NCBI RefSeq assembly: GCF_017592555.1
Contig: NZ_JAGFNS010000043.1
Coordinates: 1 to 64,000, forward strand
Direction: 5' to 3'
Origin: Actinoplanes flavus
GTDB lineage: Bacteria > Actinomycetota > Actinomycetes > Mycobacteriales > Micromonosporaceae
DNA: 64,000 nt
Shown: positions 50,288 through 58,099 of the stretch, in pieces
Layout: each line of letters opens with the position of its first letter
Numbering within the stretch: position 1 is the first letter of the stretch
The notes under the pieces: generated by a model
What the model was told of the DNA's origin: nothing
Database searches by the model: none
Seen by the model: the letters and a program-made list of their open reading frames with translations, nothing else
Made by a program: the position numbers and the translations under genes

Positions 50288-51907
50288 GTGGAAATGACTC
50301 TCCCCCCGCGGGCGCTCGTCGGCCCGAGCGCCGGCTCGGAGCCCGCGGCGCGCCCGCTGCGCCTGCCGGTGGCGGTGGCCCTGGCGGTCGCCGCGGGCGC
50401 GGCCCTGCTGCTGGCCCTGCCCCCGTACGACCTGTGGTGGCTCTCCCCGGTCGGCGTGGCGCTGCTGGCCGCGGCCGTGCACCGGCGCCGCCTGCGGGCC
50501 GGCTTCGGTCTCGGCGTGCTGGCCGGGGTGGTGCTGTTCTTCCCCATGCTGGAGTGGACGCGGATCGCCGCCGGCTGGCTGCCCTGGACGCTGCTGGCCG
50601 GCCTCCAGGCGCTGTATGTCGGCTTCGCCGGGCTGGCCGGATCCTGGCTGTCCCCGCTGGTGGACCGCTGGCGGGCGCTGTGGCCGCTGCTGGCCGGGCT
50701 GATCTGGACCACGAGCGAGTTCCTGCGCGACCGCACCCCGTTCGGCGGTTTCCCCTGGGGGCGGCTCGCGTTCAGCCAGGGTGACGCGCCGACGCTGCGG
50801 CTGGCGGCGTACGGCGGCGCCCCCCTGGTCACCTTCGCCGTGGCGGCCGCCGGCGGCGCACTCGTGGCGCTGGCCTGGCGCCGGTGGAGTCCCCGCGCCC
50901 TGCTGCCCGCCGCCGGGTTCGCGGCCGTGACCGGGCTGCTGCTGGCCGCCCCGGCCGCCCTGCCGCTGACCGTGCCGGGCGGCGACGCCACCACGGTCGC
51001 GATCGTGCAGGGCAACGTGCCACGGCTCGGGCTCGACTTCAACGCCCAGCGGCGCGCCGTGCTCGACAACCACGTCAACGCCACCCGCGCGCTGGCCGCC
51101 GAGGTCGCCGCCGGCCGGCAGAAGCAGCCCGGCCTGGTGGTGTGGCCGGAGAACTCCAGCGACATCGACCCGCTCCAGAACGCCGACGCGGCCGCCCTCA
51201 TCCAGTCCGCCGCCGACGCGATCAAGGCGCCCATCCTGGTCGGCACCCTCCAGCGCACCGAGGTGCCCGGCGACATCTACAACGTGGGCATCCTGTGGCG
51301 GCCCGGCAGCGGCCCCGACCACGCCCAGCAGTATGAGAAGCGGCACCCGGTGCCGTTCGCCGAGTACATGCCGCTGCGCTCGATCGCCCGCCTGGTCAGC
51401 GACAAGGTAGACCTGGTTCGCAACATGCTCGGCGGCGACGAGCCCGGGGTCGTCGACACCGGCGCCGCGGTCCTCGGTGACGTCATCTGCTTCGAGGTCG
51501 CCTACGACGGGATCGTGCGCGACGTGGTGACCGGCGGCGCCCAGATCCTCGCGGTGCAGACCAACAACGCCACCTTCAACGAGGCCGAGGCCCGTCAGCA
51601 ACTGGCCATGGTGCGCCTGCGGGCCGTCGAGCACGGCCGGGAGGCCCTCATGGTGTCCACCGTGGGAGTGTCCGGATTCGTTGACGCGACGGGTGATGTG
51701 CACGATTCGACCGGGTTCAACACGGCTGCGGTGGTGGTGCGTGACATGAATCTGGACGGACCGCGTACGCTGGCGACTCGTTCGGGCGCTCGGCCGGAGG
51801 CGGTCCTCGTCTTTGGTACGGTCGTCGCCCTCGTGGGTGTGCTGCCGTTGCGCCGCCGACGGGGGACTATCACAAGTGACGGCGTACAGGTTTCGGAGGA
51901 ACGGTGA
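50288..51907 (+). CDS. lnt: Apolipoprotein N-acyltransferase
   Basis: About 539 aa. It transfers a third acyl chain to the N-terminal Cys of lipoproteins. The first 200 residues hold several membrane helices (for example VAVALAVAAGAALLLAL and AGFGLGVLAGVVLFF). The nitrilase-like domain has the Glu-Lys-Cys triad: Glu in VVWPENSSDID, Lys in YEKRHPVPFAEYMP, and Cys in GDVICFEVAYD. One further helix near the C terminus (VLVFGTVVALVGVLPL) precedes RRRRG. GTG 50288 is chosen because homology and hydrophobicity begin there; ATG 50294 is equally plausible. Its stop overlaps the mannosyltransferase start by 4 bp. Confidence 0.9.
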   Translation: MEMTLPPRALVGPSAGSEPAARPLRLPVAVALAVAAGAALLLALPPYDLWWLSPVGVALLAAAVHRRRLRAGFGLGVLAGVVLFFPMLEWTRIAAGWLPWTLLAGLQALYVGFAGLAGSWLSPLVDRWRALWPLLAGLIWTTSEFLRDRTPFGGFPWGRLAFSQGDAPTLRLAAYGGAPLVTFAVAAAGGALVALAWRRWSPRALLPAAGFAAVTGLLLAAPAALPLTVPGGDATTVAIVQGNVPRLGLDFNAQRRAVLDNHVNATRALAAEVAAGRQKQPGLVVWPENSSDIDPLQNADAAALIQSAADAIKAPILVGTLQRTEVPGDIYNVGILWRPGSGPDHAQQYEKRHPVPFAEYMPLRSIARLVSDKVDLVRNMLGGDEPGVVDTGAAVLGDVICFEVAYDGIVRDVVTGGAQILAVQTNNATFNEAEARQQLAMVRLRAVEHGREALMVSTVGVSGFVDATGDVHDSTGFNTAAVVVRDMNLDGPRTLATRSGARPEAVLVFGTVVALVGVLPLRRRRGTITSDGVQVSEER

Positions 51908-52692
51908 GCGAGGCGGAAGGTTACCCGGGAGTGGGACGGGTCCTCGTGATCATCCCCACCTACAACGAGGCGGACAACGTCCGGGTGATCACCGATCGGG
52001 TCCGTAAAGCGGTCCCGGCCGTCGACATCCTGATCGCGGACGACAACTCGCCGGACGGGACCGGCGCCATCGCCGACGAGCTGGCCGAGGCCGACGATCA
52101 CATCTTCGTCCTGCACCGGGCCGGCAAGGAGGGCCTGGGCGCCGCCTACAAGGCCGGCTTCCAGTGGGCCAAGGACAAGGGGTACGACGCGGTCGTCGAG
52201 CTGGACGCGGACGGCTCGCACGCCCCGGAGGAGCTGCCCAGCCTCCTCGACGCGCTGGGCGACCACGACGCGGTCCTCGGCACCCGCTACATCCCGGGCG
52301 GCAGCGTGCACAACTGGCCGCTGCGGCGCCTGCTGCTGTCGCGGTGCGGCAACATCTACATCCGGATGGCGCTGGGCATGCCGTTCAAGGACGCGACCGG
52401 CGGCTACCGGGCGTACCGTCTGTCGGTCCTCGACAAGATCGAGGTCAGCACCATCGCCTCCACCGGGTATTCGTTCCAGGTGGAGATGGCCTGGCGGGCG
52501 TACCGGCAGGGATTCCGGATGATCGAGGTGCCGATCACGTTCACCGAACGCGAACACGGCGTCAGCAAGATGAGCGGCAACATCTTCAAGGAACAGCTGC
52601 TGAGGGTCACCCTGTGGGGCGCGCAGGCCCGCAAGGAGGACCTGCTCAACCTCCTCAACCGCAAGCAACGGCAGAGCACCACCTGGCCGTGA
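51904..52692 (+). CDS. ppm1: Polyprenol monophosphomannose synthase
   Basis: A 262-aa GT2 enzyme that transfers mannose from GDP-mannose to polyprenyl phosphate, providing the donor for O-mannosylation of secreted proteins and for lipoglycans. Motifs are VLVIIPTYNEADNV, ILIADDNSPDGTG with the DxD-like acidic residues, VVELDADGSHAPEELP, VLGTRYIPGG and FTEREHGVSKMSG. It lacks the C-terminal membrane helices of some DPM1 relatives. In mycobacteria the homologous enzyme is fused to or interacts with Lnt; here the two are separate but overlap by 4 bp. Confidence 0.95.
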   Translation: MSEAEGYPGVGRVLVIIPTYNEADNVRVITDRVRKAVPAVDILIADDNSPDGTGAIADELAEADDHIFVLHRAGKEGLGAAYKAGFQWAKDKGYDAVVELDADGSHAPEELPSLLDALGDHDAVLGTRYIPGGSVHNWPLRRLLLSRCGNIYIRMALGMPFKDATGGYRAYRLSVLDKIEVSTIASTGYSFQVEMAWRAYRQGFRMIEVPITFTEREHGVSKMSGNIFKEQLLRVTLWGAQARKEDLLNLLNRKQRQSTTWP

Positions 52693-52760
52693 GGTGTCAT
52701 GCTGGATGGGGCCGGTCGTGAGACCGGGCCCGCGGCACCCATCGGTGAGTGGAGTTCGAC

Positions 52761-53270
52761 ATGCGGCGTAGCAGGCTGGCCTACCTACCGATCGCGTTCC
52801 CGCTGCTGGCGGTGGCGGAGATCGTGGTCTTCCTGGCGGTGGCGCAGGCCATCGGCGCGGGCTGGGCGGTTCTGCTGCTCGCCGCGTCCTGCGTCGTCGG
52901 CGTCGCGCTGCTGCGCCGCGAGGGCATCCGCGGCTTCCGTGCCTTCCAGGAGGCGGTCCGGGCGGGGCGCCCGCCCGGCGGGGAGGTCAGCAATTCCCTG
53001 ATCGGCCTTCTCGGGGCACTGCTGCTGGCCGTGCCCGGCTTCCTCAGCAGCGCCGCCGGTCTGCTCCTGCTGCTGCCACCGGGCCGGATCCTGGCCCGCC
53101 GCGGGGTGGAGCGGTTCGCCCAGCGCAACCTCGGCGGCGCCGCCACCGGCGACCTGTTCGGGCCGCGCCGCGTCCGGGTGCACCAGAGCGACCCGGTCAC
53201 CGTCGTGGTCGTCGACGACGACCAGCCGCGCCCGCCGGCCGCCGCCATCGAGGGCGAGATCGTCCGCTAG
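52761..53270 (+). CDS. FxsA-family membrane protein
   Basis: A 169-aa protein of the FxsA family. Two to three hydrophobic helices are visible: AYLPIAFPLLAVAEIVVFLA, GWAVLLLAASCVVGVALL and LIGLLGALLLAVPGFLSS, with the family motif PGFLSSAAGLLLLLPPGR. The C-terminal 60 residues are cytoplasmic and acidic. E. coli FxsA relieves F-plasmid exclusion of phage T7; the cellular role is unknown. ATG 52761 has GGAG 6 nt upstream. It ends at a strong hairpin facing rbpA. Confidence 0.9.
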   Translation: MRRSRLAYLPIAFPLLAVAEIVVFLAVAQAIGAGWAVLLLAASCVVGVALLRREGIRGFRAFQEAVRAGRPPGGEVSNSLIGLLGALLLAVPGFLSSAAGLLLLLPPGRILARRGVERFAQRNLGGAATGDLFGPRRVRVHQSDPVTVVVVDDDQPRPPAAAIEGEIVR

Positions 53271-53287
53271 GCCCATGGACACACGGA

Positions 53288-53321
53288 AAGGCCGCCCCCT
53301 CCCGACGGAGGGGGCGGCCTT
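53288..53321. terminator. Bidirectional hairpin between fxsA-like gene and rbpA
   Basis: A perfect 15-bp stem (AAGGCCGCCCCCTCC and its complement) with a 4-nt loop, flanked by A-rich and T-rich ends. It lies between convergent stops at 53270 and 53336 and can serve both transcripts. Confidence 0.9.
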
Positions 53322-53335
53322 CTCGTTTGCTGACC

Positions 53336-53674
53336 TCAGCGACCGCGGCGGGTGCGAACCTCCTGCAGCCGCTCGTTGAGGATGTCCTCCAGCTCGGCGA
53401 TCGACCGCCGCTCGAGCAGCATGTCCCAGTGGGTGCGCGGCGGCTTCGCCTTCTTCTGCTCCGGCTCGGTGCCGTCCACCAAGCGGGCGACGCTGCCGTC
53501 GAACTTGCACTCCCAGGTGGTGGGCACCTCGGCGTCGACGGCGAACGGCACCTCGAACTGGTGACCCTTGACGCACAGGTACTCGCGGGACTGCCGGGGC
53601 GCCAGCTCGGTGTTACGGTCGGACTCGTAGCTGACCGCGCCAAGACGGCTGCCGCGCAGCATGCGTTCGCCCAT
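53336..53674 (-). CDS. rbpA: RNA polymerase-binding protein RbpA
   Basis: A 112-aa actinobacterial transcription factor that binds the principal sigma factor and stabilises open complexes. Conserved parts are the start GERMLRGSRLGAVSYESD, the core domain CVKGHQFEVPFAVDAEVP with the Cys/His pattern and TTWECKFDG, and the sigma-interacting C terminus KPPRTHWDMLLERRSIAELE. Length and layout match RbpA of Streptomyces and Mycobacterium. An exact SigR-type promoter lies 44 bp upstream, fitting the known thiol-stress induction of rbpA in Streptomyces. Confidence 0.95.
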   Translation of the reverse strand: MGERMLRGSRLGAVSYESDRNTELAPRQSREYLCVKGHQFEVPFAVDAEVPTTWECKFDGSVARLVDGTEPEQKKAKPPRTHWDMLLERRSIAELEDILNERLQEVRTRRGR

Positions 53675-53717
53675 GATCGGCTTTCCCCTCGCTTAGTGGT
53701 GCTGCTCTCGTTGGTGT

Positions 53718-53743
53718 AACGAAAGGAGCGGCCGCCGGATTCC
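53718..53743 (-). promoter_or_regulatory. SigR-type promoter of rbpA
   Basis: Read on the minus strand, GGAAT (53743-53739) and GTT (53720-53718) are separated by exactly 18 nt, an exact match to the SigR/SigH thiol-stress consensus. The -10 end is 44 bp from the rbpA start codon. In S. coelicolor rbpA is a known SigR target, so the same control is likely here. Confidence 0.8.
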
Positions 53744-54081
53744 TCCACCGGAATTCCGGCACCGCCAAAGTCCCTATCGGCCGCCTGTATCGGCGGTGTT
53801 AACGCTATGAGCGTAACCGGCCACTCACCCCACCCGGCAAACCGAACCCATGGCCGAGTGGACCTTGGTCCACCTTGTGGCGGTTTGAGAGATCTGCGGG
53901 TGGTGCGATGTCGGTCACTCGGTGGAATTCACTCGTCGATCACGGAACCGTAGGTCATCCCCCGGCTCGCCCACGGTAGTGATCGGCTCCCGCTCCACCG
54001 CTTACAGGCCGGTGGGACGTGAGAAACTTCACCAGTTTACGGCCGGAGCAGGAAAATCCGGCGAAACACTCGGCACGCGGA
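53744..54081. other. Upstream region of rbpA without a recognised gene
   Basis: About 340 bp between the rbpA promoter and the stop of the coiled-coil protein gene. It contains a weak hairpin (GCCGGA at 54042-54047 with TCCGGC at 54057-54062) that may end the coiled-coil gene transcript. Otherwise no gene, tRNA or repeat was seen. Confidence 0.5.
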
Positions 54082-55209
54082 TCAACTGGTGCCGGACGGC
54101 TTGGGCTGGGGCGGCGGGACCGGGCGGGCGGCGCCCAGGGCGGCCAGCGCGGACGCCAGGTCGCTCACCTGCGAGGTCAACTGGGCCACCCGCTCGTGAG
54201 CGGCGTCGGCGTCGGCGCGGGCGGACGCGAGTCGGCGTTCCAGATCGGCGCGTTCCCGCGCGGCGCGCTCGGCGGCACGTTCGAGATCCTCCCCGGTACG
54301 CCGGAGGCCGTCCCGTTCCGCGACGGCCGCCGCCAGCTCGTCCCGCGTCGCCGCGGCCTCGGCGTGGGCCTGCCGTGCCCGGGCGGCCGCGTCGTCCCGG
54401 TCCCGTTCGGCGGTGGCCGCCGCCTGCCGGGCCTGCTCCGCCTCGGCCAGGAAGCGGTCCGCCTCCGACCGCACCGTGGTGAGCCGTTCCTGGGAGCGGC
54501 GCTGCTCCTCCTCGGCCCGGTCGCGGAACTCCCTGGCGTCCTGAAGCGCGGCCTTCAGGTCCCGTTCCGCGGCGTCACGCTGCGCGCGTACCCCTTGGAG
54601 GTCCTGTTTGGCCGTGCCCAGCTCCTCGGCCGCGGCGTCCCGCTCGGCCTCGGCCCGCTCGCGCAGCGCGGCGGCCGCCGTCGCCGCCCGGACCGCCTCG
54701 TCGCGGGCCGTGACCGCCTCCTGCGCCCGCTTCCCGGCCTCCTCGGCGGCGCGCCGCGCGTCATCGGCCCGACGCCGGGCCTCGTCCCGTTCGGCGGTGG
54801 CCGCCGCCGCGATCTGCTGTGCCGCGATCGCCGCGTCGGCCGCCTGCTCGGCGTCACGGCGGGCGTCGTCGCGTTCCGCGTGCGCCGCCGCCACCTGCCC
54901 GGACGTCTCCGCCCGCACCTCGGCGAGCTGCCGCTCCACCCCGGCCGGGGACATTTCCGAGTGCAGCGCCTCGGTCAGCGTGCCGACCAGTTGATCGAGC
55001 CGGTCGACGACCTCCCAGGTGCGCGCCACCTGCCCGGCCAGCCCCGGCGACGAACGGTGCCGCATCCGCACGTTCCGCGAAGCCCGCTGGCACTCGCCGT
55101 CGTTGTCGCGGCAGTAGCGGAACGGGCGCCCGGCGGAGGCGCGCTGCGGCACGGGGCGCCCGCAGTGGGCGCAGGGACGGGTCTCGGCTTCGGAATCCTG
55201 CACAGTCAT
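54082..55209 (-). CDS. Cys-rich N-terminal motif plus long coiled-coil protein
   Basis: Unrecognised 375-aa protein. The first 40 residues hold four Cys in a zinc-ribbon-like arrangement: C-A-H-C at 13-16, then Y-C-R-D-N-D-G-E-C. From about residue 80 to 350 it is an almost unbroken Ala/Glu/Arg-rich heptad coiled coil (for example AERDDARRDAEQAADAAIAA), with a second heptad block ending in RLASARADADAAHERVAQLT and a Pro-rich tail. This layout resembles scaffold or DNA-binding proteins such as KfrA-like or SMC-arm-like proteins, but no family is clear. It may bind nucleic acid or a partner through the Cys head and oligomerise through the coil. Confidence 0.65.
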   Translation of the reverse strand: MTVQDSEAETRPCAHCGRPVPQRASAGRPFRYCRDNDGECQRASRNVRMRHRSSPGLAGQVARTWEVVDRLDQLVGTLTEALHSEMSPAGVERQLAEVRAETSGQVAAAHAERDDARRDAEQAADAAIAAQQIAAAATAERDEARRRADDARRAAEEAGKRAQEAVTARDEAVRAATAAAALRERAEAERDAAAEELGTAKQDLQGVRAQRDAAERDLKAALQDAREFRDRAEEEQRRSQERLTTVRSEADRFLAEAEQARQAAATAERDRDDAAARARQAHAEAAATRDELAAAVAERDGLRRTGEDLERAAERAARERADLERRLASARADADAAHERVAQLTSQVSDLASALAALGAARPVPPPQPKPSGTS

Positions 55210-55270
55210 AGCGGCTCCACCCTATGCGGGGCGGCGGCGCCACCCCGGCAACCACACCGGCGCGACCGGG

Positions 55271-55954
55271 TCAGAACGCGACCGGGACCTGATCTATCCG
55301 GCAGGAGCCGACCGTGGGCCGGAGCAGGTCGGCGGCCTCGAGGGCGTCGGCCTCGGAGAGGAACACACCCACCGTGGTCCGGGACGAACCGTCGCGGGCG
55401 CTCAGCACCCAGGCCCAGCCGCGGCGGTCCCGGCGCGACGTCCGGTCGGGCAAGCCCTCGGCCACGGTGGCGGCCACCTCGGCGGGGGAGGCGACGTCGA
55501 GGTCGTCGACGGTTCCGGAGAAGGGACCGGTGGGCCACATCGGGTCGTGCCGGGACGGCGCGTTGTAGAAGCCCGCCTGCATGCGCGGCAGCACACCCTC
55601 CCGCCAGCCGAAACCCCGGCACACGACGAAGTCGCGGGCCGGGCCGGACTCCAGCAGCAGGACGTGGGCGCCGTCGTCCATCGGACGGGTCAGCGTCGCG
55701 GTGATCTCGGCGGCCTCCCCGGCGGTGGCGCAGCGCACCACGAGACCCGGGTAGACCCGCTGGATGCGCAGCACGTCGACCGGGCGGAACTGGAGCTGGA
55801 TCGCGGTCTCGTGGGCGTGGCCGCCCGGACCGGGGAAGGAGGCGAACATCAGCGGGCTGTGGGTGATGCCGTAGCCGTGGAAGCGGAACTCCCGTTCGCT
55901 GCGGAACAACTCCGCTCCGGGCGTGAAATCGGACAGCCACACGTCGGAGATCAT
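55271..55954 (-). CDS. Unrecognised soluble protein
   Basis: About 227 aa, no family recognised. Ordered, mixed alpha/beta composition with no signal peptide or membrane helix. Notable parts are FRFHGYGITHSPLMFASFPG, LRIQRVYPGLVVRC, ARDFVVCRGFGWREGVLP and GWAWVLSARDGSSRTTVGVF. ATG 55954 is used, with GGGAG 11 nt upstream; a frame start at 55990 would add 12 residues. It lies 61 bp upstream of the coiled-coil gene on the same strand and 55 bp from the divergent SDR gene. Confidence 0.6.
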   Translation of the reverse strand: MISDVWLSDFTPGAELFRSEREFRFHGYGITHSPLMFASFPGPGGHAHETAIQLQFRPVDVLRIQRVYPGLVVRCATAGEAAEITATLTRPMDDGAHVLLLESGPARDFVVCRGFGWREGVLPRMQAGFYNAPSRHDPMWPTGPFSGTVDDLDVASPAEVAATVAEGLPDRTSRRDRRGWAWVLSARDGSSRTTVGVFLSEADALEAADLLRPTVGSCRIDQVPVAF

Positions 55955-56009
55955 GGGCGTGACGATCTCCCGGCGTGACCGGCCGGTCAAGTGCGGCTAA
56001 GTTGCTCAC

Positions 56010-56813
56010 GTGAATCGCACCGCGTTGGTCACCGGCGCCTCGTCCGGTATCGGGAAGGCGACCGCGGCGGCACTCGCCGCCCGCGGATATCGCGTGCTGG
56101 GCACCAGCCGTGACCCGTCCTCGCTGCAGCCGGACCAGAAGGCGCCCGGCGTCGAGTACGTCGCGCTCGACCTCGCCGACGACGCCTCGATCGAGAGCCT
56201 CGCCGGGACGCTGAGCGGTGTGGACGTGCTGGTCAACAACGCGGGCGAGAGCCAGTCGGGACCGATCGAGGAGCTGCCGGCCGAGGCGCTGCGGCGGATC
56301 TTTCAGGTGAACGTGCTCGGCCCGGTCCGGCTCACCCAGCTCGCGCTGCCCGGGATGCGGGACCGCGGCCACGGCCGGGTGGTGATGGTCGGGTCGATGC
56401 TGGCGTCGTTCCCGCTGGCGTACCGCTCGTCCTACGTCGCCTCGAAAGCCGCGATCAAGGGGTTCAGCAACGGGGCGCGGCACGAGCTGTCGCCGTTCGG
56501 GGTGTGGCTGACCACGGTGGAGCCCGGATCCATCGCGACCGGCATCAGCGAGCGGCGGACGAAGTACATCGGCGACGGGTCGCCGTACCGGGCCGACTTC
56601 GAGCGGATGCTGGCCGCGCTGGACCGCAACGAGCGGGCCGGGATCACCGCCGAGCGGGTCGCCGCCACGATCCTCACGGCGATCGAGGCGGAGCGGCCGA
56701 AGGCCCGGTACGCGGTGGGCAGCAACGCGCCGTTCGTCTTCGCGCTGCGGCGGTTGCTGCCCGGCGGCGTCGTCGAGAAGATCGTCCACCGGCGGCACGA
56801 CCTGCCCCGCTGA
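56010..56813 (+). CDS. Short-chain dehydrogenase/reductase
   Basis: A 267-aa classical SDR. Cofactor loop TGASSGIGKATAAALAARGY, NNAG in VDVLVNNAGESQSG, Ser in VVMVGSMLAS and the Y-x-x-x-K pair in YVASKAAIKGFSNG are all present. GTSRDPSSL after the second strand (Arg after Ser) suggests NADP preference. The C-terminal 70 residues resemble the oxidoreductases acting on lipids or steroids but do not fix the substrate. Starts at GTG 56010. It is 56 bp from a lipoprotein hydrolase gene downstream. Confidence 0.9.
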   Translation: MNRTALVTGASSGIGKATAAALAARGYRVLGTSRDPSSLQPDQKAPGVEYVALDLADDASIESLAGTLSGVDVLVNNAGESQSGPIEELPAEALRRIFQVNVLGPVRLTQLALPGMRDRGHGRVVMVGSMLASFPLAYRSSYVASKAAIKGFSNGARHELSPFGVWLTTVEPGSIATGISERRTKYIGDGSPYRADFERMLAALDRNERAGITAERVAATILTAIEAERPKARYAVGSNAPFVFALRRLLPGGVVEKIVHRRHDLPR

Positions 56814-56869
56814 GCGGTCCGGTCCTCCCCGCCCCTCGCGCCATCGGTGACCGTCGACCGGCAGAATGT

Positions 56870-58090
56870 GTGCCGGTGATCAACAAGTCGATGCGGCGGT
56901 GCGCGGTGGCGTTCGCGCTGAGTCTCGCCGCGGGGTGTTCGGCGCCGCCCGTGCCCATGCCGGAGCCGCCGTCAGCGGCTCCGGTCCCGTCGGCCGCGCC
57001 GGCCTCGTGGGTGGGGACCTGGGGGACCGCGGTCCAGCACGGCGGGCGGTCCTTCCACGATCACACGGTACGGCAGATCGTGCACACCAGCATCGGCGGT
57101 GACAGCGCCCGTCTCCGGTTCTCCAACGAGTTCGGCACCGGGCCGCTGGTCATCGGCTCGGCGTACCTGGCGCACCGGGCCGGCGGCGGCGCCGTGACGG
57201 ATTCCCGGCCGGTCACGTTCGGGGGCGCGGCCTCGGTGACCGTGCCGCCCGGGAGCACCGCGGTCAGCGACGAGGTGGCGTTCGCGGTGCCGGCCGACGG
57301 GGACGTGGCGGTCACCGTGCACCTGCCCACCACCGCGGGCGGGACGATGCACGGGATCGCGGTGCAGGACACGTACGTCGCGTCCGGCGACCAGGCGGCC
57401 GCCGGCACGCTGTCCGGGGCGAAGACCGAGAGCAGCTGGTATTTCCTCTCCGGGCTGGACGTGCGCAACGCGGACGCGACCGGTGCGGTGGTCGCGTTCG
57501 GGGCCTCCATCACCGACGGGTTCGGCTCCCGCTTCAACGGCAACCAGCGCTGGCCGGACCTGCTGGCCGACCGGCTGCGCGCGGCCGGGCTCACGGTCGG
57601 GGTGCTCAACGCCGGGATCAGCGGCAACCGGCTCACCGTCGACGACCGCGGCGAGAGCGCGCCGAACCGGTTCGACCGTGACGTGCTCAGCCGGCCGGGC
57701 GCCCGCTGGGTGATCATCTCGGACGACGCGATCAACGACCTGGGCGCGGCCGATCCGCCGTCCGCGGCCGAGCTGACCGGCGCCCTCGGGAAGCTGATCG
57801 AGCGGGCGCACGGGGCGGGGCTGCGGGTGATCTGTGCGACGCTCACGCCGTACGAGGGTGCCGGCTACTGGACCGCCCGCGGTGAGTCGGCCCGCGGCGA
57901 GATCAACGCGTTCCTGCGCGGCTCCGGCAGCGGCTGCGACGCCGTCCTCGACGCGGACCGGGCCACCCACGACCCGTCCGCGCCCACCCGGTACCGGCGG
58001 GAGCACGACTCGGGCGACCACCTGCACCCCGGCGCGGCCGGGCTCCAGGCCATCGCCGACGCCGTCCCGCTGGACGTCTTCACCCGCTGA
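56870..58090 (+). CDS. SGNH/GDSL hydrolase, probable lipoprotein
   Basis: About 406 aa. The N terminus carries a lipoprotein signal with lipobox L-A-A-G-C (FALSLAAGCSAPP), so it is likely anchored outside the membrane. An N-terminal beta-rich domain (WVGTWGTAVQHGG to about residue 200) precedes the hydrolase. Block I reads VVAFGASITDGFGSR: the Ser is kept but the usual Gly-Asp-Ser is Gly-Ala-Ser. Block II is LNAGISGNRL, block III AINDLG, and block V SGDHLHPGAAG with the Asp and His. Start codon uncertain: GTG 56870, GTG 56876 and ATG 56891 all precede the signal. The substrate may be an acylated polysaccharide; that is inference from relatives. Confidence 0.85.
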   Translation: MPVINKSMRRCAVAFALSLAAGCSAPPVPMPEPPSAAPVPSAAPASWVGTWGTAVQHGGRSFHDHTVRQIVHTSIGGDSARLRFSNEFGTGPLVIGSAYLAHRAGGGAVTDSRPVTFGGAASVTVPPGSTAVSDEVAFAVPADGDVAVTVHLPTTAGGTMHGIAVQDTYVASGDQAAAGTLSGAKTESSWYFLSGLDVRNADATGAVVAFGASITDGFGSRFNGNQRWPDLLADRLRAAGLTVGVLNAGISGNRLTVDDRGESAPNRFDRDVLSRPGARWVIISDDAINDLGAADPPSAAELTGALGKLIERAHGAGLRVICATLTPYEGAGYWTARGESARGEINAFLRGSGSGCDAVLDADRATHDPSAPTRYRREHDSGDHLHPGAAGLQAIADAVPLDVFTR

Positions 58091-58099
58091 CCGCCGTCG

